Assembly (NCBI GenBank): GCA_022819855.1
Contig: JAJEGN010000007.1
Span: 62,001 to 126,000 of the forward strand
Reading direction: 5' to 3'
DNA length: 64,000 nt
DNA from: Gammaproteobacteria bacterium
GTDB taxonomy: Bacteria; Pseudomonadota; Gammaproteobacteria; Steroidobacterales; Rariloculaceae
Under the pieces are notes generated by a model that ran no database searches, was not told where the DNA came from, and saw only the letters and a program-made list of their open reading frames with translations. Position 1 is the stretch's first letter. Each line of letters starts with the position of its first letter. Of the stretch, positions 56,353-64,000 are shown one piece after another. The position numbers and the translations under genes are program-made.

Positions 56353-56856
56353 GTGAGTCGATTCATCATTCTGTTGGCGGCGCTTGGCCTTGCAGGCGTT
56401 GCCGGCGCACAGTTACCCGTCGAGCCACACCCCGATCAGCATGCGATGCTCGAGAGCGACAATGCCGAACTCGCGGCGAACAAGCAGCTCGTGTACGACT
56501 TCTGGCGCCACGCGCTCGTGGCCCGCGACATGGACGCTGCTCGCCGATACATGCACGAGGACTACATGCAGCACAACCCGAACATTCCGACGGGAAGAGC
56601 TCCCTTCATCGCGTTCTTCGGCCAGATGGAACAACAGCCCGTGCAGGACACGATCGACGGCCTCGTTGCCATCGTCGCCGAAGGCGATCTCGTGACGATG
56701 TCCTTCGTGCGCGAGTGTCAGGATCCGCGCAACGAGGGCGGAACGTACACCACGACCTGGTTCGACATGTTCCGCGTCACGGACGGCATGATCACCGAGC
56801 ATTGGGACTACGGCACCGTGACCGGCGAGGACAACCCGTCCGATTGCATGAATTGA
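56353..56856 (+). CDS. Exported NTF2-like (SnoaL-type) protein
   Basis: The start chosen is GTG 56353, with AGGAGG seven bases upstream, giving 167 residues and a signal peptide (ILLAALGLAGVAGA). The NTF2-like cone fold is suggested by NKQLVYDFWRHALVARDMDA, DYMQHNPNIPTGR, FFGQM, VTMSFVREC, TTTWFDMFRVTDGMITEHWD. Members include polyketide cyclases and small isomerases, and the function here cannot be assigned. It is exported, unlike most of the family. Confidence 0.78.
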   Translation: MSRFIILLAALGLAGVAGAQLPVEPHPDQHAMLESDNAELAANKQLVYDFWRHALVARDMDAARRYMHEDYMQHNPNIPTGRAPFIAFFGQMEQQPVQDTIDGLVAIVAEGDLVTMSFVRECQDPRNEGGTYTTTWFDMFRVTDGMITEHWDYGTVTGEDNPSDCMN

Positions 56857-56888
56857 TCGCGCGGCTTCGCCGCAATCGAGTACCGGCC

Positions 56889-56923
56889 CCGCGGAACTCC
56901 CTAGCATGACGGAGTTTCCGCGG
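56889..56923. terminator. Stem-loop between convergent genes
   Basis: CCGCGGAACTCC (56889-56900) pairs with GGAGTTTCCGCGG (56911-56923) across a 10-base loop with one bulged base. It lies between the convergent NTF2-like and DLH genes. No T-run follows on either strand, so termination is plausible but not shown. Confidence 0.45.
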
Positions 56924-57052
56924 TGGCCCGTCTTCCCCGCAAGCATCCCCGCGGCAGAGCGTACGCGTCGCCACCGTCGTGCACGCAGGGCCCGCTCGGG
57001 CGTCCGGAACGGCGCCTGAACGCGGCCCGCCGACCGCCGGCGCCGACGCTGT

Positions 57053-57940
57053 CTAGCCGCTCAGGTGCTCCCTGAAAAACCCTACCGTTCGGTTCCACGC
57101 CAGGGCGGCCGCAGCTTCGTTGTAACGCGGCGTCGAATTGTTGTGGAAGCCGTGCAGAGTACCCTCGTACATCTGCATCTCGTAGTCGACGCCGTTCGCC
57201 TCCAGCGCCTCCTCGTAATCCGGCCACATCGCATTGATGCGCGGATCGCTGCCCGCAAGAATGACCAGCATCGCCGCTTCGATGCTCGACACGTCTTCGC
57301 TGGCGGGCGCCGCACCGTAGAACGGTACGCCCGCGTCGAGGTCGCTGCCGAGTTCCACGGCCAGGCGGTTCGTCATTCCACCGCCCCAGCAGAATCCCGT
57401 CGCGCCGAGCCGGCTGTTCGATAGCGCGTGCGACTTCACGTACCAGGCGCTGTTGATCATGTCGCGATCGAGTTCGGCGGGTTCCAGGCCGCGCTGCAGC
57501 GTCCGGCCGTCGTCGTCGTTCCCCGGGTAACCCCCGACCGGCGACAGCCCGTCCGGGGCGAGCGCGAGGAACCCTGCAATCGCCGCGCGCCGCGCGACGT
57601 CTTCAATATGCGGGTTCAGGCCGCGGTTCTCGTGAATGACGATCACGGCCGGAAACGGCCCTTCGCCGGTCGGCTCCACGAGGTAGCCCCGCATCGTCCC
57701 GGACGTGCCTCCGGGCGAGGGATACTCGACGTACGTGCCCTTGATTCTCGGGTCCGTGAACGAAACGGTCTGCGCTTCCGCATAGCGCGGCATGAGGGCC
57801 TGCGCCATCCAGAGCGCCGACACGCCGCCGATCGTGATCGCGGCCGCCTTGTCCAGAAACTCGCGCCGGCTCATCCGGCCGTGGCAATACTCGTCATAGA
57901 GATCGAAGATTCGACGATCGATCTGTTTTTGTTGTGTCAT
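57053..57940 (-). CDS. Dienelactone hydrolase-family protein, Tat-exported
   Basis: The start chosen is ATG 57940, with GGAGCAAAAGCG just upstream, giving 295 residues. A Tat motif (MSRREFLDKAAAITIGG, residues 23-39) precedes the alpha/beta hydrolase. The nucleophile is C184 in GATGFCWGGGM. D232 (AGSDPRIN) and H263 (GTLHGFHNN) complete the triad, and E104 is in VIHENRGLNPHI. This is the Cys-type DLH active site. It probably acts on an ester or lactone in the periplasm, substrate unknown. Confidence 0.88.
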   Translation of the reverse strand: MTQQKQIDRRIFDLYDEYCHGRMSRREFLDKAAAITIGGVSALWMAQALMPRYAEAQTVSFTDPRIKGTYVEYPSPGGTSGTMRGYLVEPTGEGPFPAVIVIHENRGLNPHIEDVARRAAIAGFLALAPDGLSPVGGYPGNDDDGRTLQRGLEPAELDRDMINSAWYVKSHALSNSRLGATGFCWGGGMTNRLAVELGSDLDAGVPFYGAAPASEDVSSIEAAMLVILAGSDPRINAMWPDYEEALEANGVDYEMQMYEGTLHGFHNNSTPRYNEAAAALAWNRTVGFFREHLSG

Positions 57941-57978
57941 CGCTTTTGCTCCACAAATCCTCCAAACATATGGTCGAT

Positions 57979-58042
57979 GGTTTGTCTGGCGGTGACAAGC
58001 CCGCTGTGTATCGGGATCGGGATCGGGATCTGCCGGTATACT
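57979..58042. promoter_or_regulatory. Inverted repeat, ATCGGG triplicate and -10 box in a divergent spacer
   Basis: GGTTTGTC/GACAAGCC (57979-57986 and 57994-58001) is an 8-bp inverted repeat with one mismatch between divergent genes, like a repressor site. ATCGGG occurs three times in tandem at 58010-58027. TATACT at 58037-58042 may be the -10 box for the gene at 58087, placing the hexamer repeat in its spacer and -35 region. Confidence 0.35.
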
Positions 58043-58086
58043 GAACCCGCCCCGGATCATCCCGGCTGTTTCTCCGCGCCTGCTAC

Positions 58087-59025
58087 GTGAGCATCAAGGA
58101 CAATCTACGCTCCCTCGGCCGACGTCGCAGCGTCCAATACGCTCTTTCGATACCCGAGCGCACGCTGCGCTCGGCGTCGGCGCTGTCCGCGGGCATGGTG
58201 CGCGAGGTCGTCGAGGTGGCACTGCCGATCGGAATCCGCCGCGGCCGGCTGTACCGCAATCTGGTCGATACGACCCTGCGCTTCCTGATCGAAGATGTCG
58301 GCCGCGTCGAAGGCGTCTATCCGACCGAAGAGAAACTGGCCGAGAACTTCCTGCTGCGACGAACTGTCGGCAACGGGATCGAGTTCATGGGCGTCATCGC
58401 GTTTCGCGCCTCGCCCGTATGGGTCATGGCCGCTCTGGCCGACATCTGCGGCGCCGGCCGCCAACTCATTCCCGAGATTGCCGAGTCGCTGAAAAAGGAA
58501 GGCCTGCTCGCGCCCGACGACACGTTCACGACGATGGAGCAATTGCTCGAGGGTCTCGAGAGGACGGCGGGGCAGGTTGCGGACACCGTCAACACACCGC
58601 CGCTCGACGTCGCGGGCCTCCGCGAGGAATGGGCGAAATTCGTCGCCGAAGCGCGCCGGCTGCCGGCGCCGACGTTGCCCTCGCGCACCGCGGTCACCAG
58701 TCTCTGGTCGGATCTGAATGCCACCGCTGCGCAGCAGAACCGCACCGTGTTCGAGCTTTCGTCGTTGCTGGCGGTATCGGCGATCGGCCGATTGCCCGAG
58801 CGGGCGTACGTGCTCTCCAAGTCCACGATGCTCGCCGTCGGCACGGGCGGCGGCATCCTGTCCGAAGGTCTGCTGGACCACTACCGGGCGACCTTGCACG
58901 AGATCGGCGAGGTCGGCTACGCCGACTACGGCGCGCGCCAGTTGACGCCCTACTTCCACAGCACGCTCGAGGTGTTCTCACCGGAACAGGAAACGACGAC
59001 GGGCAACTTCGTCAAGAAGTTGTGA
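58087..59025 (+). CDS. Conserved hypothetical protein
   Basis: The 312-residue protein starts at GTG 58087. I do not recognise the family. There is no cleavable signal peptide. The N-terminus is basic (SIKDNLRSLGRRRSVQ), and amphipathic or hydrophobic stretches occur at NGIEFMGVIAFRASPVWVMA and SSLLAVSAIGRLPERAYVLS. A Gly-rich segment MLAVGTGGGILSEGLLDHY and a C-terminal HEIGEVGYADYGARQLTPYF stand out. It may be membrane-associated. It is divergent from the DLH gene and followed by an amidohydrolase. Confidence 0.7.
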   Translation: MSIKDNLRSLGRRRSVQYALSIPERTLRSASALSAGMVREVVEVALPIGIRRGRLYRNLVDTTLRFLIEDVGRVEGVYPTEEKLAENFLLRRTVGNGIEFMGVIAFRASPVWVMAALADICGAGRQLIPEIAESLKKEGLLAPDDTFTTMEQLLEGLERTAGQVADTVNTPPLDVAGLREEWAKFVAEARRLPAPTLPSRTAVTSLWSDLNATAAQQNRTVFELSSLLAVSAIGRLPERAYVLSKSTMLAVGTGGGILSEGLLDHYRATLHEIGEVGYADYGARQLTPYFHSTLEVFSPEQETTTGNFVKKL

Positions 59026-59186
59026 GCACGTGCAATGCTTTAGCACTCGGTCGGCGTTGCGGTCGTTGAACGGTCGACGATTCGAACTTCGATGAACCTG
59101 TGCCCGGATGGCGGGAGCGCCGCGACCCGATAATGGTATCGTCGCCGCGTACCACCTTGAATGCAAATCGCCTTGGGAGAATGAGA

Positions 59187-60416
59187 ATGCAAAGAATTCT
59201 TTTGTTCCGCTGCCTGGCTGGCCTGTCGGTCACGGCTGCGATCGCCGCAGCGGCCTCCGCGCCCGCTCTGGCCCAGGATGCCACGATCACGAACGCGCGG
59301 ATCATCGTGGGCAACGGAACCGTCATCGACTCCGGCACGATCGTCGTTCGCGACGGCAGAATCGTCGAAGTTGGCGCCGGGAGCGCCGGCGCCGGCGCCG
59401 GCGCCGGCAGCCCGAACACGATCGACGCCGGCGGGCTCACGGCAATGCCCGGCTTCATCGACGCGCACCGGCACATCAACACGGGGCCGAACGAACGAGA
59501 GGAAATGCAGGCGCAACTGGAAGCCGGCTACACGACCATACTTTCCGGCGGCGGACCGGCCGACGGCAACATCGTGCTGCGCGACCGCATCGAGAGCGGC
59601 GAGATCAACGGGCCGCGCATCATTCCCTCCGGGCGCATCAGCCTCGCGGAGAACACGCCCGAGTCCGCGCGGGCAGCGGTACGCGAACTCGCCGACATGG
59701 GCGTGCGGTTCACGGGCGAGATCGGGCTCACGCCGCAGCCCCGGCCGAACGCCCACGAGATCGAAGTGCTCGAGGCCATCGTCGATGAGGCGGCAAGCGT
59801 CGGCATAACGGTCCAGGTGCACGCCGTAAGCACATCGGCCATGGTTGCGGCAATCGATGCAGGCGTACGGCGACTCGTGCATTTGCCGAACAAGGATTTC
59901 GTCGACCGTGACGCGGCCAGGAAGCTTGCGGACACGAACACGCTCATTCTCGCGACGATCGGCTTCGGCGCACCCGTCTTCGGGGTCTTCGCCGACGACA
60001 ACGAGCCGCGCTTTCGCGACGGTAACGCCTGGCCCGAATCCATTGCCGGAGCAAACCGCGATGCGCAGGGGCGCGCCGAGGGCACGGAAATCGGATACAC
60101 CATCGTCAACGCGCGAACCGTCTGGGACGAGGGCGCGATGCTCGGCTATTGCACCGATACGCGCTACGACGCCTGGGCCGGACTGCGGCACGAACTGGAG
60201 TCCTACAACGTGATGTTCTCGATGGAAGACATCGTCAGGCTCATGGGGCCGAACACCGCCGCCTACATCAACATGGCCGACGAACTCGGCACCCTCGAGA
60301 CCGGAAAACTCGCCGACATCGTGCTCGTCGGCGGCGACCCGATGGAAGGCTACTGGAACATGCTCGATGCAAGAATCGTTCTCAAGGAAGGTGTCGTCGT
60401 GGTGGACAAACGCTAG
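59187..60416 (+). CDS. Exported amidohydrolase-family protein
   Basis: The start chosen is ATG 59187, with GGGAGA eight bases upstream, giving 409 residues and a signal peptide ending in ASAPALA (about residue 29). The amidohydrolase strand MPGFIDAHRHINTG provides the HxH metal pair (H94, H96). GITVQVHAVS and RRLVHLPNK supply later histidines, and LETGKLADIVLVGGDPM closes the fold. A GCCGGC x4 repeat (59385-59408) encodes AGAGAGAG in the N-terminal barrel. Exported amidohydrolases of this type often resemble imidazolonepropionase or prolidase-like enzymes; the substrate is unknown. Confidence 0.85.
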   Translation: MQRILLFRCLAGLSVTAAIAAAASAPALAQDATITNARIIVGNGTVIDSGTIVVRDGRIVEVGAGSAGAGAGAGSPNTIDAGGLTAMPGFIDAHRHINTGPNEREEMQAQLEAGYTTILSGGGPADGNIVLRDRIESGEINGPRIIPSGRISLAENTPESARAAVRELADMGVRFTGEIGLTPQPRPNAHEIEVLEAIVDEAASVGITVQVHAVSTSAMVAAIDAGVRRLVHLPNKDFVDRDAARKLADTNTLILATIGFGAPVFGVFADDNEPRFRDGNAWPESIAGANRDAQGRAEGTEIGYTIVNARTVWDEGAMLGYCTDTRYDAWAGLRHELESYNVMFSMEDIVRLMGPNTAAYINMADELGTLETGKLADIVLVGGDPMEGYWNMLDARIVLKEGVVVVDKR

Positions 60417-60477
60417 CTCCAGCATCCTCGGCCACGCGGGGCCCGTTCCCGTCACAGCCATAGAGGGAGAAACGAGA

Positions 60478-61560
60478 ATGAAACACAGTCTGACCCTTCG
60501 GTCCGCCCATGTGCTTGCCGTCGCCGCTTACGGTCTGGCGATGTTTGCTTCGCACGTTGCGGCCCACCATTCCACCGCCGAATACGACTCCAGTTCGATC
60601 GTCGAAGCGCGCGGCGAGGTCGTCAGCGTTCTCTGGCGAAACCCGCATGTACGCTTTCGCATCAGCAGCGAAGCAATCGACGGCGACGATCGGATCTGGG
60701 AACTCGAAGGCACGGACGTCACGCGCCTGGATCGCGCGGGCGTCCCGCACGATCTCGTCGAGCTCGGTGACGTCGTGACCTTTGCCGGAAACCCGTCGAC
60801 CCGCAATGCGCGGCGCATGTACGTCACCAACCTGCTGCTTGCGGACGGGCGCGAAATCCTGCTCAGAGGCTCGGCGCAACCCCGGTGGGCGTCGAACCGG
60901 CTCGTGAGCACGGACCCCGTGGTCGACCCCGCTTCGTCGACACCCGCTGCGGATGCGGGCGACGGATTCATCGGGAAGGTCCTGGTTCCCACGCGAGGAC
61001 CGGCGCCGGCCTGGCTCAACGATCCTCCGCTCACGGCTGCGGCGCGTGAAGGGCGCGCGGCCTACGACGCGGTTACGGACGATCCCGTGCTCGGTTGCGT
61101 GTCGCCCGGCATGCCGCGTGTGATGACTCGCAGCGGTCCGTATGCCATTCGGTTCATCCGCCAGGGCGAAGATCTCGTCCAGCAGAACGAATGGTTCGAG
61201 ATCGGCCGTCTCATCCACATGGACGGCCGGAATCCGCCTGCCGATCAGCCCTATACGCCGCTCGGCTATTCCGCCGGGCGATGGGACGGCGCCGCCCTCG
61301 TGATCACGACGACGCACATCGACTGGCCCTACTTCCAGCTCTACGGACTCGAAGGCGTTCCGCAGAGCCGCGCGATGCGGTTTGTCGAGCGCTTTACGCC
61401 GAGCGACGACTCCGCAACCGTGACTTACGACATCAGCGCCACGGATCCCGCGACATTCACCGAGACGGTCGCGTACGAGGCCTATGTGACGTTTCGCTGG
61501 GATCCCGCGCTTCAGTTCCTGCCGTACGACTGCATCGAGGAAGAGCACCAGGGGCAGTAA
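60478..61560 (+). CDS. DUF6152-family exported protein with C-terminal partner domain (fused form)
   Basis: The start is ATG 60478, preceded by GGGAG, giving 360 residues and a signal peptide (VLAVAAYGLAMFASHVAA, cleaved before HHSTAEYD). DUF6152 sequences are HHSTAEYDSSSIVEARGEVV and WRNPHVRFRISSE. The C-terminal region has GYSAGRWDGAALVITTTHID and MRFVERFTPSDDSATVTYD. It begins 61 bases after the amidohydrolase stop, so the two are probably one operon. Function unknown. Confidence 0.83.
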   Translation: MKHSLTLRSAHVLAVAAYGLAMFASHVAAHHSTAEYDSSSIVEARGEVVSVLWRNPHVRFRISSEAIDGDDRIWELEGTDVTRLDRAGVPHDLVELGDVVTFAGNPSTRNARRMYVTNLLLADGREILLRGSAQPRWASNRLVSTDPVVDPASSTPAADAGDGFIGKVLVPTRGPAPAWLNDPPLTAAAREGRAAYDAVTDDPVLGCVSPGMPRVMTRSGPYAIRFIRQGEDLVQQNEWFEIGRLIHMDGRNPPADQPYTPLGYSAGRWDGAALVITTTHIDWPYFQLYGLEGVPQSRAMRFVERFTPSDDSATVTYDISATDPATFTETVAYEAYVTFRWDPALQFLPYDCIEEEHQGQ

Positions 61561-61640
61561 GGACGAACCTGGGCTCGTCCGTCAGCGGTGAACCATGCGA
61601 TCCGACGAGCGCAACAGCCGTCAGAACGCGATCATGCGCG

Positions 61641-62960
61641 CTAGACGAGTACCAGGCTCAACTGCGGGTAGATGATGAGCAGGATCAGCACGACCAGCAT
61701 GATCACCGCGAACGGGAACGCACCGGCAAAGATGTCCGCGAGCGATATTCGGTCGTCATCGGCAAGCGTCGCCTTGATGACATAGCAGGCGATTCCCAAC
61801 GGAGGCGTCAGCAAGCCGATCTCGGCGCCGACGATGGTCACGATCCCGAACCAGACGAGGCTCACGCCGTAGGGCTCGATGATCGGCAGGAACAGCGGCA
61901 CCATGATCAGGATGATCGACGTGGTGTCGAGAATCGTTCCCATGAGGATCAGGACCAGCACGTAGATCGCGAGAATCCCGTACAGGCCGATCTCCGCCTG
62001 CGCGATCCACTCGCCCAGGTCGTTCGGCAGTCCGGACAGCGCGAGCATGCGGCTGTACATGGTCGCGGCGACGATGAGCAGCAGTATCGAGGCGGTAATG
62101 TGTCCGGTTTCGACCAGCACGCGCCATAGTGCGCTGCGATCGAGCTTGCGCTTGATCAGCGCGACAAGCAGCGCGCCGGCCGCGCCCACGGCGCCGGCTT
62201 CCGTGGGAGTGAAGAACCCGCCGTAGATCCCGCCGAGCACGAGCAGGACCAGGATCACGATTGGCGCCGTCTTGGAGGTGCCTTCCCGCAGCGACATCCT
62301 CGTGCCTGCCGCGGCCCGGGCCTGGCCGTCCTGACCGCCCACATAGGCCGGCATGAATCGAGCCATGGCGACGATGGCCACCGCATAAGCCACTGAAAGC
62401 ACGATTCCCGGCACGATGCCGGCGGTGAAGAGGTCCGCCACGGACTGCTCCGTGATGAGCGCATAGATGATCAGCATGACGCTCGGCGGGATCAGCATCC
62501 CGAGCACGGAACTCCCCGCCACCACGCCGACCGCGAAACGCGGCTTGTGGCCGAAGCGCAGCATTTCCGGAACCGAAACCCGGGTGAATACCGCGGCCGA
62601 CGCGATGCTCACGCCGGTAATGGCCGCAAACGCGGCATTGGCTGCTACCGTGGCTACGCCCAGTCCACCCTTGACGCGGCGCAGCACGGCGTTCGCCACC
62701 TGGTAGATATCGCGGCCGAGCTCGCACTGACTCACCAGCAGCCCCATGAGCACGAACAGCGGAATCACGCCGAAGACGTAGTCCTCGAGGCTGTTGGACG
62801 CTGCAAGCGTCACCAGGTAGATCGGCGCCTCGAGACTTCCGCGCAGAAGCCACACGCTGACAAAGGACACGAGCCCGAGGGCCACGGGCACATAGAGCCC
62901 GGAATAAATGAGAACAAGGATTGCCAGGACCGACAGCAGCCCGATTTCGAATCCGGTCAT
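61641..62960 (-). CDS. dctM: TRAP transporter large permease (DctM-type)
   Basis: The start chosen is ATG 62960, overlapping the DctQ stop in an ATGA junction, giving 439 residues. About twelve helices are present. Characteristic segments are GVIPLFVLMGLLVSQ, AGSSVLGMLIPPSVMLIIYA and LDTTSIILIMVPLFLPI. It forms the ion-coupled import channel for an organic acid or similar anion together with DctQ and DctP. Confidence 0.92.
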   Translation of the reverse strand: MTGFEIGLLSVLAILVLIYSGLYVPVALGLVSFVSVWLLRGSLEAPIYLVTLAASNSLEDYVFGVIPLFVLMGLLVSQCELGRDIYQVANAVLRRVKGGLGVATVAANAAFAAITGVSIASAAVFTRVSVPEMLRFGHKPRFAVGVVAGSSVLGMLIPPSVMLIIYALITEQSVADLFTAGIVPGIVLSVAYAVAIVAMARFMPAYVGGQDGQARAAAGTRMSLREGTSKTAPIVILVLLVLGGIYGGFFTPTEAGAVGAAGALLVALIKRKLDRSALWRVLVETGHITASILLLIVAATMYSRMLALSGLPNDLGEWIAQAEIGLYGILAIYVLVLILMGTILDTTSIILIMVPLFLPIIEPYGVSLVWFGIVTIVGAEIGLLTPPLGIACYVIKATLADDDRISLADIFAGAFPFAVIMLVVLILLIIYPQLSLVLV

Positions 62961-63508
62961 GGCGCGGGATTCCGCAATTGCTGAACGGCCTGAACGTTTC
63001 GCCACGCGAGCAACGCGAATTGCAGCGCGACGACGATGCAGCCGATGACGAGGATCAGGCGAATGGGCCAGACTGGAACGACAAACAAGCCTTCATTGCC
63101 CGCGAAATAGCCGCGTTCCCAGGCCTCGATCAATCGCGGTACGGCACCCAGCAGAATGAAGACGAAGAAGACCGAACCCGCGAGATCGAATACCACGCCC
63201 ATGACGTGCCCGACGACGGGTCGGCGCTTGAGGATCTGCATGTACAGCCCGTCCGAACGGGTCAGCCGTCCGGCACGAACCGCATCGCTGATTTGCAGAA
63301 ACACGATGCCGACGATGGACAATTCGACGATTTCGGCAACGCCTTGTATCGGCAGGTTGAATAGAAAGCGGGACAGGACGTCCACATTGATGACCAGCAT
63401 CAGGACGAAAATCCAAGTTGTGCCGATGCTGTTGAGTCCGGCAACGAGCGCCGCGAACGCGCGGACCATGGGATTGCCGGACTCCGTGTCCGGCGCGCCG
63501 GCCGCCAC
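62957..63508 (-). CDS. dctQ: TRAP transporter small permease (DctQ-type)
   Basis: The 183-residue protein has four predicted helices (for example TWIFVLMLVINVDVLSRFLF and VIELSIVGIVFLQ-like sequence as EIVELSIVGIVFLQISDAVR). It starts at GTG 63508, overlapping the DctP stop by one base. It is the small membrane subunit of the tripartite importer. Confidence 0.9.
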   Translation of the reverse strand: MAAGAPDTESGNPMVRAFAALVAGLNSIGTTWIFVLMLVINVDVLSRFLFNLPIQGVAEIVELSIVGIVFLQISDAVRAGRLTRSDGLYMQILKRRPVVGHVMGVVFDLAGSVFFVFILLGAVPRLIEAWERGYFAGNEGLFVVPVWPIRLILVIGCIVVALQFALLAWRNVQAVQQLRNPAP

Positions 63509-64000
63509 TATTCCCGATCCCAGTGCCGCACGATGGGCTGACCGTTGGCGCGCATGATGTCCATGTAGTCACGCAGTATCTGGTCGCCCGGCAAGCCGCG
63601 CCGTTCAAGATCGTCGGCCCATTCCCTGGCCATGTTGGGCAGACTCTCGGCCCAGATGCGGCGCTGCTTGTCGGTCAGCGCCTGGATCGTGCCGCCCTGG
63701 TGGACGAACTCCTCGCGGCTCGCCTGCGCGCGCCGATCCGTTTCGAGGGCCAGCTCGTCGCGATAGTCGATCGCTGTTTCGGTCAGCACCTGGCGCACTT
63801 CGTCAGGCATCCGCTCCCACGAATGCTTGTTCATGGTGATGACTTTCGAGGTGACCGCGCCCAGGCGCACGTCGATCATGTAGGGCGCGACCTCATAGAG
63901 CTTGTAGGCGACGGCCGCCTCGGCCCAGACCACCGTCCCGTCCGTGAGACCCGTGGCGATGTTGTTGTAGAAGTCGCCGAGATTGCTGCTGACTGCGGCC
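63508..64000 (-). CDS. dctP: TRAP transporter substrate-binding protein DctP, N-terminus outside window
   Basis: The frame stays open to the right edge. Visible are the last 163 residues, with DFYNNIATGLTDGTVVWAE, YMIDVRLGAVTSKVITMNKH, SWERMPDEVRQVL, REEFVHQGGTIQALT and a C-terminal helix. These match the C-terminal lobe of DctP periplasmic binding proteins. The ligand-contacting arginine lies upstream, off the window, so the substrate cannot be judged. Confidence 0.88.
   Translation of the reverse strand, partial: AAVSSNLGDFYNNIATGLTDGTVVWAEAAVAYKLYEVAPYMIDVRLGAVTSKVITMNKHSWERMPDEVRQVLTETAIDYRDELALETDRRAQASREEFVHQGGTIQALTDKQRRIWAESLPNMAREWADDLERRGLPGDQILRDYMDIMRANGQPIVRHWDRE

Noticed and set aside
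1..64000. rRNA, tRNA, tmRNA, prophage and transposase genes
   Set aside because: Read on both strands, no T-loop-like tRNA end outside coding genes, no integrase or transposase motifs and no rRNA-like sequence were seen. Small non-coding RNAs cannot be excluded by eye.

Overview
The window is a GC-rich stretch of gammaproteobacterial chromosome. The class is indicated by conserved gene orders: lptF-lptG divergent from pepA-holC-valS, apbC divergent from metG with dcd behind it, a complete rnfABCDGE set, rimI-UDG-pssA, hda with a DUF2066 gene beside purM, and rnt facing grxD. Several peripheral families (DUF1592/DUF1552 pair, DUF6152 proteins, Tat-exported oxidoreductases and hydrolases, NTF2-like and amidohydrolase genes) are typical of uncultivated marine or host-associated Gammaproteobacteria. 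I cannot assign a genus. No rRNA, tRNA, CRISPR array, prophage or transposase gene was seen.

Layout. 1-12 kb is accessory: a cut-off carotenoid oxygenase, an MBL-fold hydrolase, a DUF1592 di-heme lipoprotein with its DUF1552 partner, an exported ankyrin protein, an AlkB-like dioxygenase, and three genes built from DUF6152 and its usual C-terminal partner domain. A 405-bp spacer at 11.65-12.05 kb holds an AT-rich island and a consensus DnaA box. 12-31 kb is housekeeping: LPS export (lptFG), peptidase, chi subunit, tRNA synthetases (valS, proS), RimI, type-4-like UDG, phospholipid synthesis (pssA), acylphosphatase, ArsC-like, Hda, purM and RecD2. 31-34.4 kb is a small accessory patch: a DUF7662 + PIN pair that looks like a toxin-antitoxin module with its own good promoter, then a two-subunit GMC dehydrogenase. 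34.4-38.7 kb is one leftward operon: apbC-dcd-rimB-like-rimK-aspartoacylase-like.

38.8-46.8 kb reads rightward: metG, the Rnf electron-transport complex and endonuclease III. 46.9-53.4 kb reads leftward: the pyruvate dehydrogenase complex (aceE-aceF-lpd) and a HAD hydrolase, with a possible leader peptide in front of aceE. 53.5-56.2 kb has RNase T, Grx4-type glutaredoxin, a membrane protein and nadC. 56.3-64 kb is accessory again: NTF2-like protein, dienelactone-hydrolase-like protein, an unrecognised 312-residue protein, amidohydrolase, another DUF6152 fusion protein, and a TRAP transporter (dctM, dctQ, and dctP cut by the window end).

The genome looks compactly organised: many neighbours overlap by 1-14 bases (ATGA, GTGA, TTGA, TGATG junctions), indicating translational coupling. 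The secreted inventory is Tat-rich (carotenoid oxygenase, MBL, DUF1552, dehydrogenase small subunit, DLH), consistent with periplasmic oxidative processing of organic compounds. The most interesting candidates are the DUF7662-PIN pair, the DUF1592-DUF1552-ankyrin-AlkB cluster, the fused-versus-split DUF6152 proteins, the AT-rich DnaA-box spacer and the short ORF leading into aceE.
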